From a virus: a stretch of DNA of 26,475 bases. Where the stretch lies: the IMG/VR virus record IMGVR_UViG_3300017991_002649, positions 1-26,475 of that record; one strand, given 5' to 3'. Positions 1 to 7,233 of this stretch are shown piece after piece; the first letter of the stretch is position 1; each line of letters starts with the position of its first letter. A program made the translations under genes and the position numbers. The notes beneath the pieces were generated by a model. The model did no database searches. It worked only from the letters and a program-made list of their open reading frames with translations, and was not told the origin of the DNA.

Positions 1-287
1 ATTCCTTCTTCATAAAGAAAATTCAAGAACTCTGTTTCGGTAAAAGTAAAAAGGATTTTGTCGTTGATGGTGTCTGGAACTTCAATGATCCGGTTCTTAT
101 CGTCCAATGGAACACCATAATAAGCTTTCAAGACAAAACGCTGAGCCGGATATAAACGAAAATTCAACCCCCACGGGGATTCAACAAACGTTATTATATC
201 AACGACGTCAGTTGTGTTGCCAGAAAGGAATTCATCAGTCAGGCTATCGAAAATATTAGCGTTTTTACGCTTCTTATAACGGGCCAT
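1..287 (-). CDS. terL: Terminase large subunit, N-terminal part (runs off the left edge)
   Basis: Only the first 95 codons are inside the window; the gene continues past base 1. The family is the ATPase-nuclease motor that packages DNA into proheads. The visible part has a basic start (ARYKKRKN), then FVESPWGLNFRLYPAQRFVLK around residues 33-51. This matches the adenine-binding Q-motif region of large terminases, where a segment of the type LyPgQr-vlK-yyg precedes Walker A. It ends with TETEFLNFLYEEG, also typical just before the Walker A region. Walker A itself is outside the window. The start ATG lies one base after the upstream stop (TGATATG), so translation is probably coupled to the preceding gene. 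The call is by recognised pattern and position, not by search. Confidence 0.82.
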   Translation of the reverse strand, partial: MARYKKRKNANIFDSLTDEFLSGNTTDVVDIITFVESPWGLNFRLYPAQRFVLKAYYGVPLDDKNRIIEVPDTINDKILFTFTETEFLNFLYEEG

Positions 288-288
288 A

Positions 289-888
289 TCAGCCTAACAC
301 TTCCATATCTTCAATTTCGGCCTTTAGTTCTTTGTCCCAAACATTCATAGAATCGCGAAGCGTGCGGAAAAACGTATCAGCTACTTCATCAGTATATTGC
401 AAATAAGCAAACGTTTCTTTCACCTTCTTCATAAAGAACTTGAACACAACTCGCATCGCTGGGCTATCTACATCAATACCATGCTCTCGGTCAAATGCCA
501 TTTTGGTTTGAGCTGCTTTGATTGCCTTTTCCAAAACTTCCGCACGCTTCGCCGAAATGACTGAAGAATCTCTCAATGCCCCTTGCTCCCCGGCAAGAAG
601 CTCATTACCCAAAAGATGATCGCCTTCTTTGATGATCTCATCGACAAGAGCAAGAATCAAAGACTCCATGTTGTTCTTGCCCTGCTTCCCAAGTTTGTCC
701 GCAAGCCCTTCGGAACCACCATGATACTGCTTAATCAGTTCCGCACGGTGTTCCATCATCGTCGTAGGATGAGCAGCGAGGCCAACGCCATTCCCACCGT
801 TTCCGCCATTCCCACCTGCATCGACTACCTTCGCTGGAACTTGCGTAGCGCCTGAGTCTTGATCGGCTTGATCAAATTCGTCTTCCAT
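289..888 (-). CDS. Probable terminase small subunit
   Basis: This 199-residue protein is encoded directly upstream of the large terminase, with only one base between them. It has an acidic N-terminus followed by a glycine/asparagine linker (GGNGGNGGNG, residues 26-35; a short in-frame DNA repeat). The rest is charged and helical: residues about 110-190 carry a pattern (RAEVLEKAIKAAQ, then VVFKFFMKKVKETF, then FFRTLRDSMNVWDKEL) that I associate with small proteins beside terL in large phages. No helix-turn-helix is obvious. Small terminases bind DNA at packaging sites and stimulate TerL. Start: ATG with GGTG five bases upstream, two bases after the upstream stop. The role is inferred mainly from position. 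Confidence 0.5.
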   Translation of the reverse strand: MEDEFDQADQDSGATQVPAKVVDAGGNGGNGGNGVGLAAHPTTMMEHRAELIKQYHGGSEGLADKLGKQGKNNMESLILALVDEIIKEGDHLLGNELLAGEQGALRDSSVISAKRAEVLEKAIKAAQTKMAFDREHGIDVDSPAMRVVFKFFMKKVKETFAYLQYTDEVADTFFRTLRDSMNVWDKELKAEIEDMEVLG

Positions 889-890
889 GA

Positions 891-2144
891 TTACACCTTA
901 CCAATATCAAAGTTTGCGTCACCCAGTTCAAAATCCAAGTCCTGCGGCTTTTTGATCTTGTCCAAATCAATCTTATCGGTCCCTTCAAATTCTTTTGCCA
1001 GATGCTGCGAAGGGTCTATTTCGTCAAGTATTGCAGAATTAGACAACTCAATTTCCAATTGAGGAACAAACTCGTTTACCTCTTGTGCTGCCTTTTGCAC
1101 GATAGGTTCGTCAACATCAAACAATCCCAGCGTTGGAACATGTTCCATTTCTTCAACTTGCTGATCTGTCGATTCCAACGTCATTTTCGCCTCAAAAGGA
1201 CTGCGCTTATCAGTAAGTTGAACTCCCTTCAATTCAGGTTTTGGATCGTTTCCAAACTGAACATCCATTTCAGAACGTTCCATCGTATAATCTTTTGCGT
1301 GATCTTTTGCTTTCAAGCTTGAAAACTGTTTTTCCTTTTGCGCTTTGACCCGGTTTTCAACTGCGCGCTGAAAAGCTTTTTTCAGCCTTTTGATCGGCGT
1401 CCCTTCCTGTGCTTTGATTTCTTCTGCTTCATCTTCGCTCAAATAACCAGCATTGGAAAGATCGACCACAGAATCTCCAAGATAGTCTTCGTCAATCAAT
1501 TCTTCATGAGGACCGGCAGCGAGCAAGACGGGCATATTCAATGGCTTGTAAACTATTTGGATTTCTGTCGTTTCATCTTTGCTGCTGAGCAGATCATCAA
1601 TTGAGCCTTTTTTCATTGTCGTGTTCGTGGAGAAACGGCGTTCAACATGACTTGATCCTGAAACCTGTTCCGGCGTCATCAGAACAAACTTGATGAACTT
1701 CTTGAATGGAGACGTTGAAGCAGCCTTGATTCTATTCACATGAAGCTTTTCATCCCCGCGCAAATCAACAGCAACACACCCAATGATTCCTTCAAAATCC
1801 AAAAGCTGTCTTAATTCAGGAACGACATTCGCAATTGTCTCTTCCAAGAATCTGGAGCGCAATTGAAACAACAATGCTTTTCCCATGATACCCTGATTCA
1901 TCAAAACACGCGCTGCTTCAACGCACGCTTCTGCGCTACGCCAAGGCAACTCAATATCCATCTCATCCTTGATAGTCGTTGGAGGACGCTTGTCGGCAGG
2001 AATATACACCGAGCTATTCCACTCGATCTCAAGATCGTCTTTCTTGTCTATGTCCTTGCCACCCTTCGGACGATACGTCTCTGGGTCGTTCAACCATTTT
2101 AGATTGGTCAGTGAAACATCTTCCATCGATGATCTGAGGTCCAT
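891..2144 (-). CDS. Hypothetical acidic phage protein upstream of the terminase genes
   Basis: 417 residues, not recognised. The start was moved to the ATG at 2144 because AGGAGA lies six to seven bases upstream; a longer in-frame start at 2198 has no such site and would overlap the previous gene. The first 230 residues look globular. The region near residues 245-280 is a charged helix (SEDEAEEIK, then KRLKKAFQRAVENRVKAQKEK). The last 130 residues are low-complexity and acidic, rich in E, D and Q. No cysteine cluster, transmembrane segment or catalytic motif is visible. It lies between the transcription regulators and the terminase pair, so a packaging or virion role is possible but unproven. 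Confidence 0.75.
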   Translation of the reverse strand: MDLRSSMEDVSLTNLKWLNDPETYRPKGGKDIDKKDDLEIEWNSSVYIPADKRPPTTIKDEMDIELPWRSAEACVEAARVLMNQGIMGKALLFQLRSRFLEETIANVVPELRQLLDFEGIIGCVAVDLRGDEKLHVNRIKAASTSPFKKFIKFVLMTPEQVSGSSHVERRFSTNTTMKKGSIDDLLSSKDETTEIQIVYKPLNMPVLLAAGPHEELIDEDYLGDSVVDLSNAGYLSEDEAEEIKAQEGTPIKRLKKAFQRAVENRVKAQKEKQFSSLKAKDHAKDYTMERSEMDVQFGNDPKPELKGVQLTDKRSPFEAKMTLESTDQQVEEMEHVPTLGLFDVDEPIVQKAAQEVNEFVPQLEIELSNSAILDEIDPSQHLAKEFEGTDKIDLDKIKKPQDLDFELGDANFDIGKV

Positions 2145-2194
2145 TTTACTTCTCCTAAGAGATTTTCTTGAGTGCCGACAAAAACAATTCCAAC

Positions 2195-2449
2195 TCATCC
2201 ACCGTTCAACTCATCTTCCGTAAGTACGTCGGTATCGAAAATGGGTTCGATATGCTGACCATCTTCACTAACGCGCCAAAGCGCCTGCGTTGTCCGATGA
2301 ATCAAAAGCTTGCTATCGTCTGTTGAGATAAACATATTGCGAGCATTCTTTGTGTTTGGCACTCTGGTATAAAATCGTTTATGACCATCAACGCTTTGAT
2401 CGATTCCAATTGCGCTGTGCCAAACGAAGTCATCGAAAAAGTCTCTCAT
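2195..2449 (-). CDS. Hypothetical 84-residue protein
   Basis: Small soluble protein with no recognised domain. It starts MRDFFDDFVWHSAIG and ends in an acidic tail (TDVLTEDELNGG). Alternating hydrophobic and polar stretches in the middle (LLIHRTTQALWRVSEDG) suggest a small beta fold. The start ATG has GGAGGG about nine bases upstream. It follows a 67-base gap after the sigma-like gene, which contains a weak promoter-like sequence. The next gene begins 50 bases after its stop; those 50 bases hold nothing I recognise. Confidence 0.65.
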   Translation of the reverse strand: MRDFFDDFVWHSAIGIDQSVDGHKRFYTRVPNTKNARNMFISTDDSKLLIHRTTQALWRVSEDGQHIEPIFDTDVLTEDELNGG

Positions 2450-2487
2450 GAGTACGTTCCCTCCGCTAAGTCAGAACCACAGCCTGT

Positions 2488-2500
2488 CTATATAACCTTA
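2488..2500 (-). promoter_or_regulatory. Weak promoter-like -10 sequence
   Basis: In the gap between the sigma-like gene and the 84-residue gene, the minus strand reads GGTTATATAGA. This resembles the GGTTGTATAATA motif found at four other gaps in the window but lacks the G and the perfect TATAAT. The flanking DNA is very A/T rich and no -35 stands out. It could instead serve a phage-modified polymerase. Confidence 0.3.
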
Positions 2501-2516
2501 AAATATAAAAAAATTT

Positions 2517-3065
2517 TTACGATTTCCAGACCGTGTGATCTTTGTAGACACGCTTGACCTTGTTCTTGTTACGTCGAACTGCGGAAAAAATCTCGTATGC
2601 TTCCCAGTGTTTCAGCCTTCTCATTCGTCGCAATGCTTTGTCAAATAAGCCTCTTACAAAGATTTGCGACAGACCAAGAACCCTTGCGGTCAAGGTAAAG
2701 GAAGTGGTGTAATACATCAAAACAAGAATTTCTATTGTTTGAGGATCATACTTGCGATTTCTTTGCTCAATGAAGTTTGTGAAAATATCGAAGGCTTGTC
2801 TCAAATATGCGATGAATTGAATCCGTTCTCTGATACGACGTATATCATAGCAAAGCGATGGTTGACTTCGCTTTAGGACTCTCTGTACTTCCTTCTGCTT
2901 CTTTTTTGAAACGAAAATGAGATACAAAATGTCCCTGTCTTTATCGTTCAAAAGATTAAAAATCGAGCGATTACTTGTAATTTCATCGATGTCAAAATGA
3001 AAACTTCTGCTTGAACGAACCTTTCTCGGTTGCTCAATGTAGTCGCTAACGTATTTTATTCGCAC
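2517..3065 (-). CDS. Sigma-70 region 4-like transcription factor with two HTH segments
   Basis: 182 residues if read from the GTG at 3065, chosen because AGGAG lies eight bases upstream; the longer TTG start at 3092 would overlap the NusG-like gene by 47 bases. Two helix-turn-helix-like segments are visible. Residues 39-82 (LNDKDRDILYLIF, then VQRVLKRSQPSLCYDIRRIRERI) match the sigma region 4 layout of 'aromatic helix, turn, Q-P-S recognition helix'. Residues 107-151 (YDPQTIEILVLMYYTTSF, then ARVLGLSQIFVRGLFDKALRRM) look like a second, diverged copy. Regions 2 and 3 of a full sigma factor are absent, so it is more likely a promoter-specificity or middle/late regulator than a complete sigma. 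The C-terminus is very basic. It overlaps the NusG-like gene by 20 bases. Confidence 0.65.
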   Translation of the reverse strand: MRIKYVSDYIEQPRKVRSSRSFHFDIDEITSNRSIFNLLNDKDRDILYLIFVSKKKQKEVQRVLKRSQPSLCYDIRRIRERIQFIAYLRQAFDIFTNFIEQRNRKYDPQTIEILVLMYYTTSFTLTARVLGLSQIFVRGLFDKALRRMRRLKHWEAYEIFSAVRRNKNKVKRVYKDHTVWKS

Positions 3066-3675
3066 AGATTTTTCTCCTATCTCCAATATCAATTGCAGTT
3101 GAAATCATGTTTTCTGTCAATTTTTTCCCTTTTTCCACAACTGGGAATTGAACATAATTCCAAAGGCAATCGCAAATTTCTAAATTTACTTGCCGCAAAC
3201 TTTCTACAAATTGCCGCGTATAAAGACGAAAGAAAACATTGTAACTGTTTTTCCCATTCTTCTTTACCACAATCCCAAACAGGTTTTTCAAAAACCCTGC
3301 TTTGACTCGAACCAAATCTCCTATGGAGACATCATCTTTGCTTTTGATTCTCCACTTTGTAGTCCGCTCAAAACGCGAAATTGAAGAATACGCAACTGGA
3401 GAAGGATTCTCTACGGAAGGCAAAACAATAGAAACTACAGAACTGTTTTTGATTTCATCTGTATGGTTTTGATAATTGGAACACTTGACAAAAAAATAGC
3501 TTTCCGATTGAATCTTGAAACAATCATCAGCCATCCGTTCGCCGGGAAGTATCAAATCGCAAAAATCATCTGCAAACACCCGCCCCATTTCCTTGAACAA
3601 AAAAGACTCAAGGTCTTCCAAGCCACGGGTTTTTTGCCCGTCAAGGAGAAAACAATACCATTGACGTTTAGCCAT
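3046..3675 (-). CDS. NusG/Spt5-like transcription elongation factor
   Basis: 209 residues, somewhat longer than bacterial NusG (about 180). The N-terminal part begins with a WYCFLL strand and contains SYFFVKC at residues 59-65, followed by a stretch ending VVSIVLPS, which is the beta-alpha layout of the NGN domain that binds the RNA polymerase clamp. Residues 116-140 (VSIGDLVRVKAGFLKNLFGIVVKK) form a clear KOW motif with the conserved G-D-x-V-x-V...G...G-x-V spacing. A C-terminal tail of about 50 residues is unrelated. The ATG follows directly after the upstream stop (TAAATG). Family members modulate pausing and termination; in a phage this suggests antitermination or polymerase takeover. The NGN assignment is by pattern; the KOW motif is the firmer evidence. 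Confidence 0.7.
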   Translation of the reverse strand: MAKRQWYCFLLDGQKTRGLEDLESFLFKEMGRVFADDFCDLILPGERMADDCFKIQSESYFFVKCSNYQNHTDEIKNSSVVSIVLPSVENPSPVAYSSISRFERTTKWRIKSKDDVSIGDLVRVKAGFLKNLFGIVVKKNGKNSYNVFFRLYTRQFVESLRQVNLEICDCLWNYVQFPVVEKGKKLTENMISTAIDIGDRRKICANKIR

Positions 3676-4113
3676 TTATCTTTTTGTAAATAACGACCAA
3701 AAGCATTCCCTCAAATGATATTGAAAGCGTTCCCACCTGCTCTGTCCTTCGTTGGGTATTTGCTGCAAAAACCAAAGCAGCACTGCAAGCTTTGGATATT
3801 TTTTGCCGCAAATCGAAGGGCTTTTTAGTTCATCATGAAACTTACGTGTGATTGATTCTTCTATATGTAAGCATTGATATTCAGAACAAGCTTTTGCACT
3901 TTCCGCATCATTACAAATTCGCATGGAATGCTTCGTCTTAGAAAGAATTTTTGGATTGAGACAAAAACCGATAAACCCGTTGCCTTTTACTTTGTACCGC
4001 GTATTATATCGACAGTTCCTATAATCGCAAGACAAAAATTCCTTCTTTTTCTTGCGTAACTCTCGCTCGTACAACTCATCAAACCGTTCCCGAACCTTCT
4101 CTTCCGTTTGCAT
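3676..4113 (-). CDS. Hypothetical cysteine-rich protein
   Basis: 145 residues from the ATG at 4113, chosen for the GGAGAG eight bases upstream; an upstream in-frame start at 4176 would overlap the previous gene by 98 bases. After a charged N-terminal helix (EEKVRERFDELYERELRKKKKEF), cysteines at residues 29, 34, 51, 67, 76 and 81 sit in a pattern CDYRNC...GFCLNP...RICND...KACSEYQC, which suggests one or two bound metal ions. Residues 110-120 (LAVLLWFLQQI) are hydrophobic but too short and context-poor for a sure membrane segment. It abuts the NusG-like gene and overlaps the upstream gene by 35 bases. Function unknown. Confidence 0.65.
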   Translation of the reverse strand: MQTEEKVRERFDELYERELRKKKKEFLSCDYRNCRYNTRYKVKGNGFIGFCLNPKILSKTKHSMRICNDAESAKACSEYQCLHIEESITRKFHDELKSPSICGKKYPKLAVLLWFLQQIPNEGQSRWERFQYHLRECFWSLFTKR

Positions 4114-4738
4114 TTGCTTTTCTCTCCATACTTTCAAGAAAACCATCGACTGCTTTCTTGCTTTTATGGATATCAATAAGTGGCCTCAGTTCTATCATTC
4201 TCTCTCTGCTTTCTGCTACTGTCGGCCACCGGCCAAGTTTGTTTTTCAACTCAAGATAACGGTCAATTGTTTTCTCCATTGAAAGACTCTTGGCGACAAT
4301 GACCAAATCCGACCAACCTCTAAAATTGAAATATACTTTGTTGATGGATGGGAATATTTCAGGATATGCTTTTCTTGCTCTACGGTATTTCTCTGCCGTC
4401 CAGACGTTATACTGGATCAAAAGCTGCGCCATGTACTTTGCATCTTTAGGGATTGTGTTGAGCAAATTTGGCTTGTAATCTTCTGGATAGGCTATTCGCT
4501 TGAAATTTTCCCAGCTTCCGAAAGCCCGTTCAAAATTATGTCTATTGGGATCGCCTTGCTCGCGTGCTCTATCTAATTGCCTCATGGATTTTACACCACG
4601 AGACGTCGCCCATTCAATAAGCTCATCGTCTGCAAACTTCTTCCTTGGCTTATTGTATGAACCTTTTTTGAAATCGAGTCTCAATCGCCGTCGCTGCTCT
4701 GGCGACATTGCAAAAATCTCGTCGGTGGTCCTCTTCAT
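4079..4738 (-). CDS. Protein with homing-endonuclease-associated-type repeats
   Basis: 219 residues, very basic at the N-terminus. Three tandem units of about 45-50 residues are visible: residues about 35-85 (ADDELIEWATSRG ... FGSWENFKRIAY), 100-155 (AQLLIQYNVWTAEKYRRARKAYP ... FRGWSDLVIVAK), and 158-210 (TIDRYLELKNKLGRWPTVAE ... AVDGFLESM). The layout 'helix, G-x-x-P/T, helix, F-G-S/G-W' matches the small repeats that accompany homing nucleases and bind DNA. No HNH or GIY-YIG nuclease motif is present, so this may be a pure DNA-binding protein. The ATG overlaps the upstream stop (TGATG), so I use 4738 rather than the TTG one codon earlier. Function beyond DNA binding is not inferable. Confidence 0.65.
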   Translation of the reverse strand: MKRTTDEIFAMSPEQRRRLRLDFKKGSYNKPRKKFADDELIEWATSRGVKSMRQLDRAREQGDPNRHNFERAFGSWENFKRIAYPEDYKPNLLNTIPKDAKYMAQLLIQYNVWTAEKYRRARKAYPEIFPSINKVYFNFRGWSDLVIVAKSLSMEKTIDRYLELKNKLGRWPTVAESRERMIELRPLIDIHKSKKAVDGFLESMERKANANGREGSGTV

Positions 4739-5232
4739 CAAACACCGACGTTCGCGACGTCCTCAACCGTTACGGGATTGCGTATAACGTCATCTTCGGG
4801 AATTTCCATTGGGTCTTGGGCTTTGTCGTTTTCCATCCAATTGGGAATTCCGCCAGCAGCCAAAAATTCTGCTTCGTACAATTCGTAATCGGGCCTTTTG
4901 ATTTGGCGATAATGATTGCCTTCTGGATCAAAGGCTCCTTCGGGAATCGCGCACATGATGTGAAATACCGCTAAGTTTTTCCGTTTCTGATCCATCTCCT
5001 GCCATGTGTCGTTCGCAACTTCTATAATATACGTTTGATCCATCCAAATGCTGAAAGGATAACGTACAGCCCTTAAGCTAAGTGGCCTTCTGTTGCTGCT
5101 CTTTCCTTTTGTGTGGACGCTTGAAACCTTGCTAACGTCAAACCCAGAAAAAAGGTTTGGAAAAGATTCCACCATTTTCTCCATAGCGTCTGTAACATCT
5201 GAATTTACAAAACTGTCAGGGTCTTTGGGCAT
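4738..5232 (-). CDS. Phage metallopeptidase-like protein lacking the zinc motif
   Basis: 164 residues from the ATG at 5232, which has a strong AGGAGG six bases upstream and lies one base after the previous stop; the in-frame ATG at 5280 would overlap that gene by 47 bases. The segment around residues 60-130 (IWMDQTYIIEVANDTWQEMD, then LAVFHIMCAIP, then RQIKRPDYELYEAEFLAAGGIPNW) resembles small phage metallopeptidases with the layout W-x-x-L-D...H-E-L-x-H...D-x-x-x-F...G-x-W. Here the zinc motif would read HIMCA: the first histidine is kept, the glutamate and second histidine are gone. If the relationship is right, this is an inactive, structural or regulatory copy. It lies next to the VWA metallopeptidase gene cluster. 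Confidence 0.6.
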   Translation of the reverse strand: MPKDPDSFVNSDVTDAMEKMVESFPNLFSGFDVSKVSSVHTKGKSSNRRPLSLRAVRYPFSIWMDQTYIIEVANDTWQEMDQKRKNLAVFHIMCAIPEGAFDPEGNHYRQIKRPDYELYEAEFLAAGGIPNWMENDKAQDPMEIPEDDVIRNPVTVEDVANVGV

Positions 5233-5233
5233 T

Positions 5234-5578
5234 TCATCCCTCCTCGGATTCGATGATAAGTTTTTCTTTGTTTCCGCCACGGTCCAACCGCTCAGGCAGA
5301 ACGACGTTCAATTTTTCTTCTTGCCCCATTGTGTCAACGAGACTCACTAAAATAACATCATAGGGCGGCGTAGCGTCAACTTCAATCTTGACTTGAGCCT
5401 CTCCTTCATTTTCTTTCTGCGCATCAATGACAATGCCCCGAATCTTATTTCGGATTTCATTTGCGATAGCGGGCATTTCTTCTTGTGAGGGGATTGCTTT
5501 CACAACGATGTAATCATCATACTCTTCCCCTTCATGATTTTTGATTGTACTATCTGTAACAACTAAAAGCGTCCTCAT
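5234..5578 (-). CDS. Hypothetical 114-residue acidic protein
   Basis: Start set at the ATG at 5578 because GGAGG lies five bases upstream and 14 bases separate it from the previous stop; a longer in-frame start at 5641 would overlap the VWA gene. The protein begins MRTLLVVTDSTIKNHEGEEYDDYIVVKAIPS and has an alternating beta/alpha pattern with strongly acidic character (pI clearly low by inspection). No motif is recognised. Its position directly behind the VWA/metallopeptidase gene suggests a related task, but this is only context. Confidence 0.7.
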   Translation of the reverse strand: MRTLLVVTDSTIKNHEGEEYDDYIVVKAIPSQEEMPAIANEIRNKIRGIVIDAQKENEGEAQVKIEVDATPPYDVILVSLVDTMGQEEKLNVVLPERLDRGGNKEKLIIESEEG

Positions 5579-5592
5579 AATTTCCTCCAGAT

Positions 5593-6810
5593 TTAGACAA
5601 GCTCCGGCTTGCCAGAGTCTATCTTGACGAACCTTCCCCATTTGTAAGGAAATTCGTCACGTTCCAACTCAGTCGTCAAAACCCAAAGCGTAGGAATGCG
5701 ATAACGAGTGTTGATATTGGGGGCATAGAAGTCTGTGAAATAGATTAATGCATCAAACCGACGTTCAGTTGCAACCAAAACTGGTTCAAGATCAGTACCA
5801 CCTCGCCCATGAACTTCGCCTTTGAACTTACCCTTGAATTCGTACACACGACAAATTTTGCAATCAGCCTCATACATAGTTACAATTGCACCATTTTTCC
5901 AAATCCATTTGACCTCGTTGAAAAACAACTTCAGCTGATCATCGCTGATTGACCCTGAAGTGTCAACCGCAACAGCCAGATTCAAAACGTCTTCCTTGCG
6001 CGTTCCCGGACGCGTCCCGAAGCGTTTGCTGACCCGTTTCACCGTGTAGTCCAAGTTGCTTTCCGTTGCGCTTGCTGCAAACGTTCTCAAAACCTTGTTC
6101 CAAGGAATGATCGCCTTTTTCTTCCCCAATAGCATATCAACTTGTGAAATTACTTCTCCGGGAACGTCTCCGTAATCCTGATTGCACAAATCTCTTGCCT
6201 TGGAAACGATGTCTTTGCAAAATTCTTGAAGTAGAGGGTCTTGAGCTGCTGTTTTCCACATTTCGTGGGAACCAACTTCCTCCATCATCCCACCAGCGCC
6301 AAAAGCTCCTTGCTTGCATTGCTTTTTGTATTGCTGATTGTCTTTTAGATGCGTGTAATACCAGAATGCGCCCTTGCCAGATTCAAGATTGTATTTGTCC
6401 GGCAAACAGGCTCCCGGCGTCAAGTTTGAATGGTTGATATGACTGTTCACAGCAAGGTCGCAAGCGACATTCCCGCGCACGGGGTCGCTAAATTCCATCT
6501 TGATATGGTCAAAAATGATATGAAGCGTTTCATGTTCCAAGACGCCCTGAAGGAATGTATGGGCTTGCTCTTCGGTCTTCGCAATTTCAAATATATGCTT
6601 GATAAATTCTTCATTGACGTAAAGCTTAATCAACAGTTCATTCTGCTGCTTTCCAACGCCCATCGTTGGAATTCCGTATTTTGCAGCGCCGTAGACTTTG
6701 GTGAGCTGTTGTAAGATGTGACCATAGAAAATCTTGTGGCGAATGAGATCGACAATCCCCATCATTACTTCTTTTTGCGAGTTGATGCTTGATTTCTTTA
6801 CCACTGTCAT
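5593..6810 (-). CDS. VWA-like metallopeptidase (DUF2201 type), partner of a MoxR ATPase
   Basis: 405 residues, the normal size for the family. The N-terminal half has a zinc-peptidase motif HETLH at residues 93-97 inside a helix (LEHETLHIIFDH). The C-terminal half is a von Willebrand A-type domain: DTSGS at 283-287 is the metal-binding MIDAS, GRGGTD at 335-340 supplies the threonine, and TDF at 359-361 the later acidic site. In bacteria such proteins are usually encoded beside MoxR-type AAA+ ATPases and are thought to act with them in protein or complex remodelling. Here the probable ATPase is the gene at 15789-17099, about 9 kb upstream in transcription order. The ATG overlaps the previous stop (ATGA). 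The substrate is unknown. Confidence 0.82.
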   Translation of the reverse strand: MTVVKKSSINSQKEVMMGIVDLIRHKIFYGHILQQLTKVYGAAKYGIPTMGVGKQQNELLIKLYVNEEFIKHIFEIAKTEEQAHTFLQGVLEHETLHIIFDHIKMEFSDPVRGNVACDLAVNSHINHSNLTPGACLPDKYNLESGKGAFWYYTHLKDNQQYKKQCKQGAFGAGGMMEEVGSHEMWKTAAQDPLLQEFCKDIVSKARDLCNQDYGDVPGEVISQVDMLLGKKKAIIPWNKVLRTFAASATESNLDYTVKRVSKRFGTRPGTRKEDVLNLAVAVDTSGSISDDQLKLFFNEVKWIWKNGAIVTMYEADCKICRVYEFKGKFKGEVHGRGGTDLEPVLVATERRFDALIYFTDFYAPNINTRYRIPTLWVLTTELERDEFPYKWGRFVKIDSGKPELV

Positions 6811-7127
6811 TCTCCCGGTAATATGATATTGCTGCGTCCCTGTTTTTGTCTGTTGAGTTCTGCGCAGCGTTCTTTGATGACGTGGACTATTCTATCGTCC
6901 TCTTCTCTCAAGACCAAAACCCCAAGGTCATCTGGTTCGAGGTTCATCGCCATGAAAAGACGATGCCCCAGTTTCATGTTTTCTCGGACGAACGATGGAA
7001 GCATCTCTGGTTTGTCTTCGCAGAAATACCGGAGAAGATCGAAGATGTCACAAGCCTCTCGGATTTCGTTATGCTCGAACTTCCGACCATACAATTCTGA
7101 CCAATCTTCTTCCGATGGGTTTTTCAT
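6807..7127 (-). CDS. Hypothetical 106-residue protein
   Basis: First gene after a promoter and a terminator, with CGGAG six bases before its ATG. Mostly helical and charged (EIREACDIFDLLRYFCEDKPEML, then REEDDRIVHVIKERCAELNRQ). Two or three scattered cysteines do not form a motif. Its stop overlaps the start of the VWA metallopeptidase gene, so the two are translationally coupled and probably functionally linked. I do not recognise the family. Confidence 0.7.
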   Translation of the reverse strand: MKNPSEEDWSELYGRKFEHNEIREACDIFDLLRYFCEDKPEMLPSFVRENMKLGHRLFMAMNLEPDDLGVLVLREEDDRIVHVIKERCAELNRQKQGRSNIILPGE

Positions 7128-7147
7128 AACATGCTCCGCGTTTACTA

Positions 7148-7153
7148 ATTATA
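7148..7153 (-). promoter_or_regulatory. Promoter -10 (TTGTATAAT motif) for the VWA/NusG/sigma operon
   Basis: The minus strand reads GATTGTATAATTAG, with a perfect TATAAT, 20 bases upstream of the gene starting at 7127 and just after the terminator at 7174-7220. A TTGATA lies 19 bases upstream of the hexamer, which is a long spacer. The 26 bases around it are about 20/26 identical to the promoter region at 24749. It is one of four TTGTATAAT copies in the window, all in gaps between genes. Confidence 0.65.
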
Positions 7154-7173
7154 CAATCGAAGAAGCAAAATTT

Positions 7174-7220
7174 ATCAAAAAAATATGGGCCGCGTCATTT
7201 TTTAGACACGACCCATATTT
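7174..7220 (-). terminator. Rho-independent terminator
   Basis: On the minus strand AAATATGGG (7220-7212) pairs perfectly with CCCATATTT (7189-7181). The stem continues inward with five further pairs and two mismatches (GTC with GAC next to the loop), and is followed by a run of seven T's. It lies 14 bases after the stop of the zinc-finger gene. A smaller hairpin, CAGCTT-TTT-AAGCTG, overlaps that stop codon. This closes the transcription unit that starts at the 9881 promoter. Confidence 0.8.
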
Positions 7221-7233
7221 AGAAAAATCCAGC

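Noticed and set aside
784-816. Short tandem repeat (GGN units) as a regulatory repeat
   Set aside because: It is in frame within the probable small terminase and encodes a Gly-Gly-Asn linker; a coding explanation is enough.
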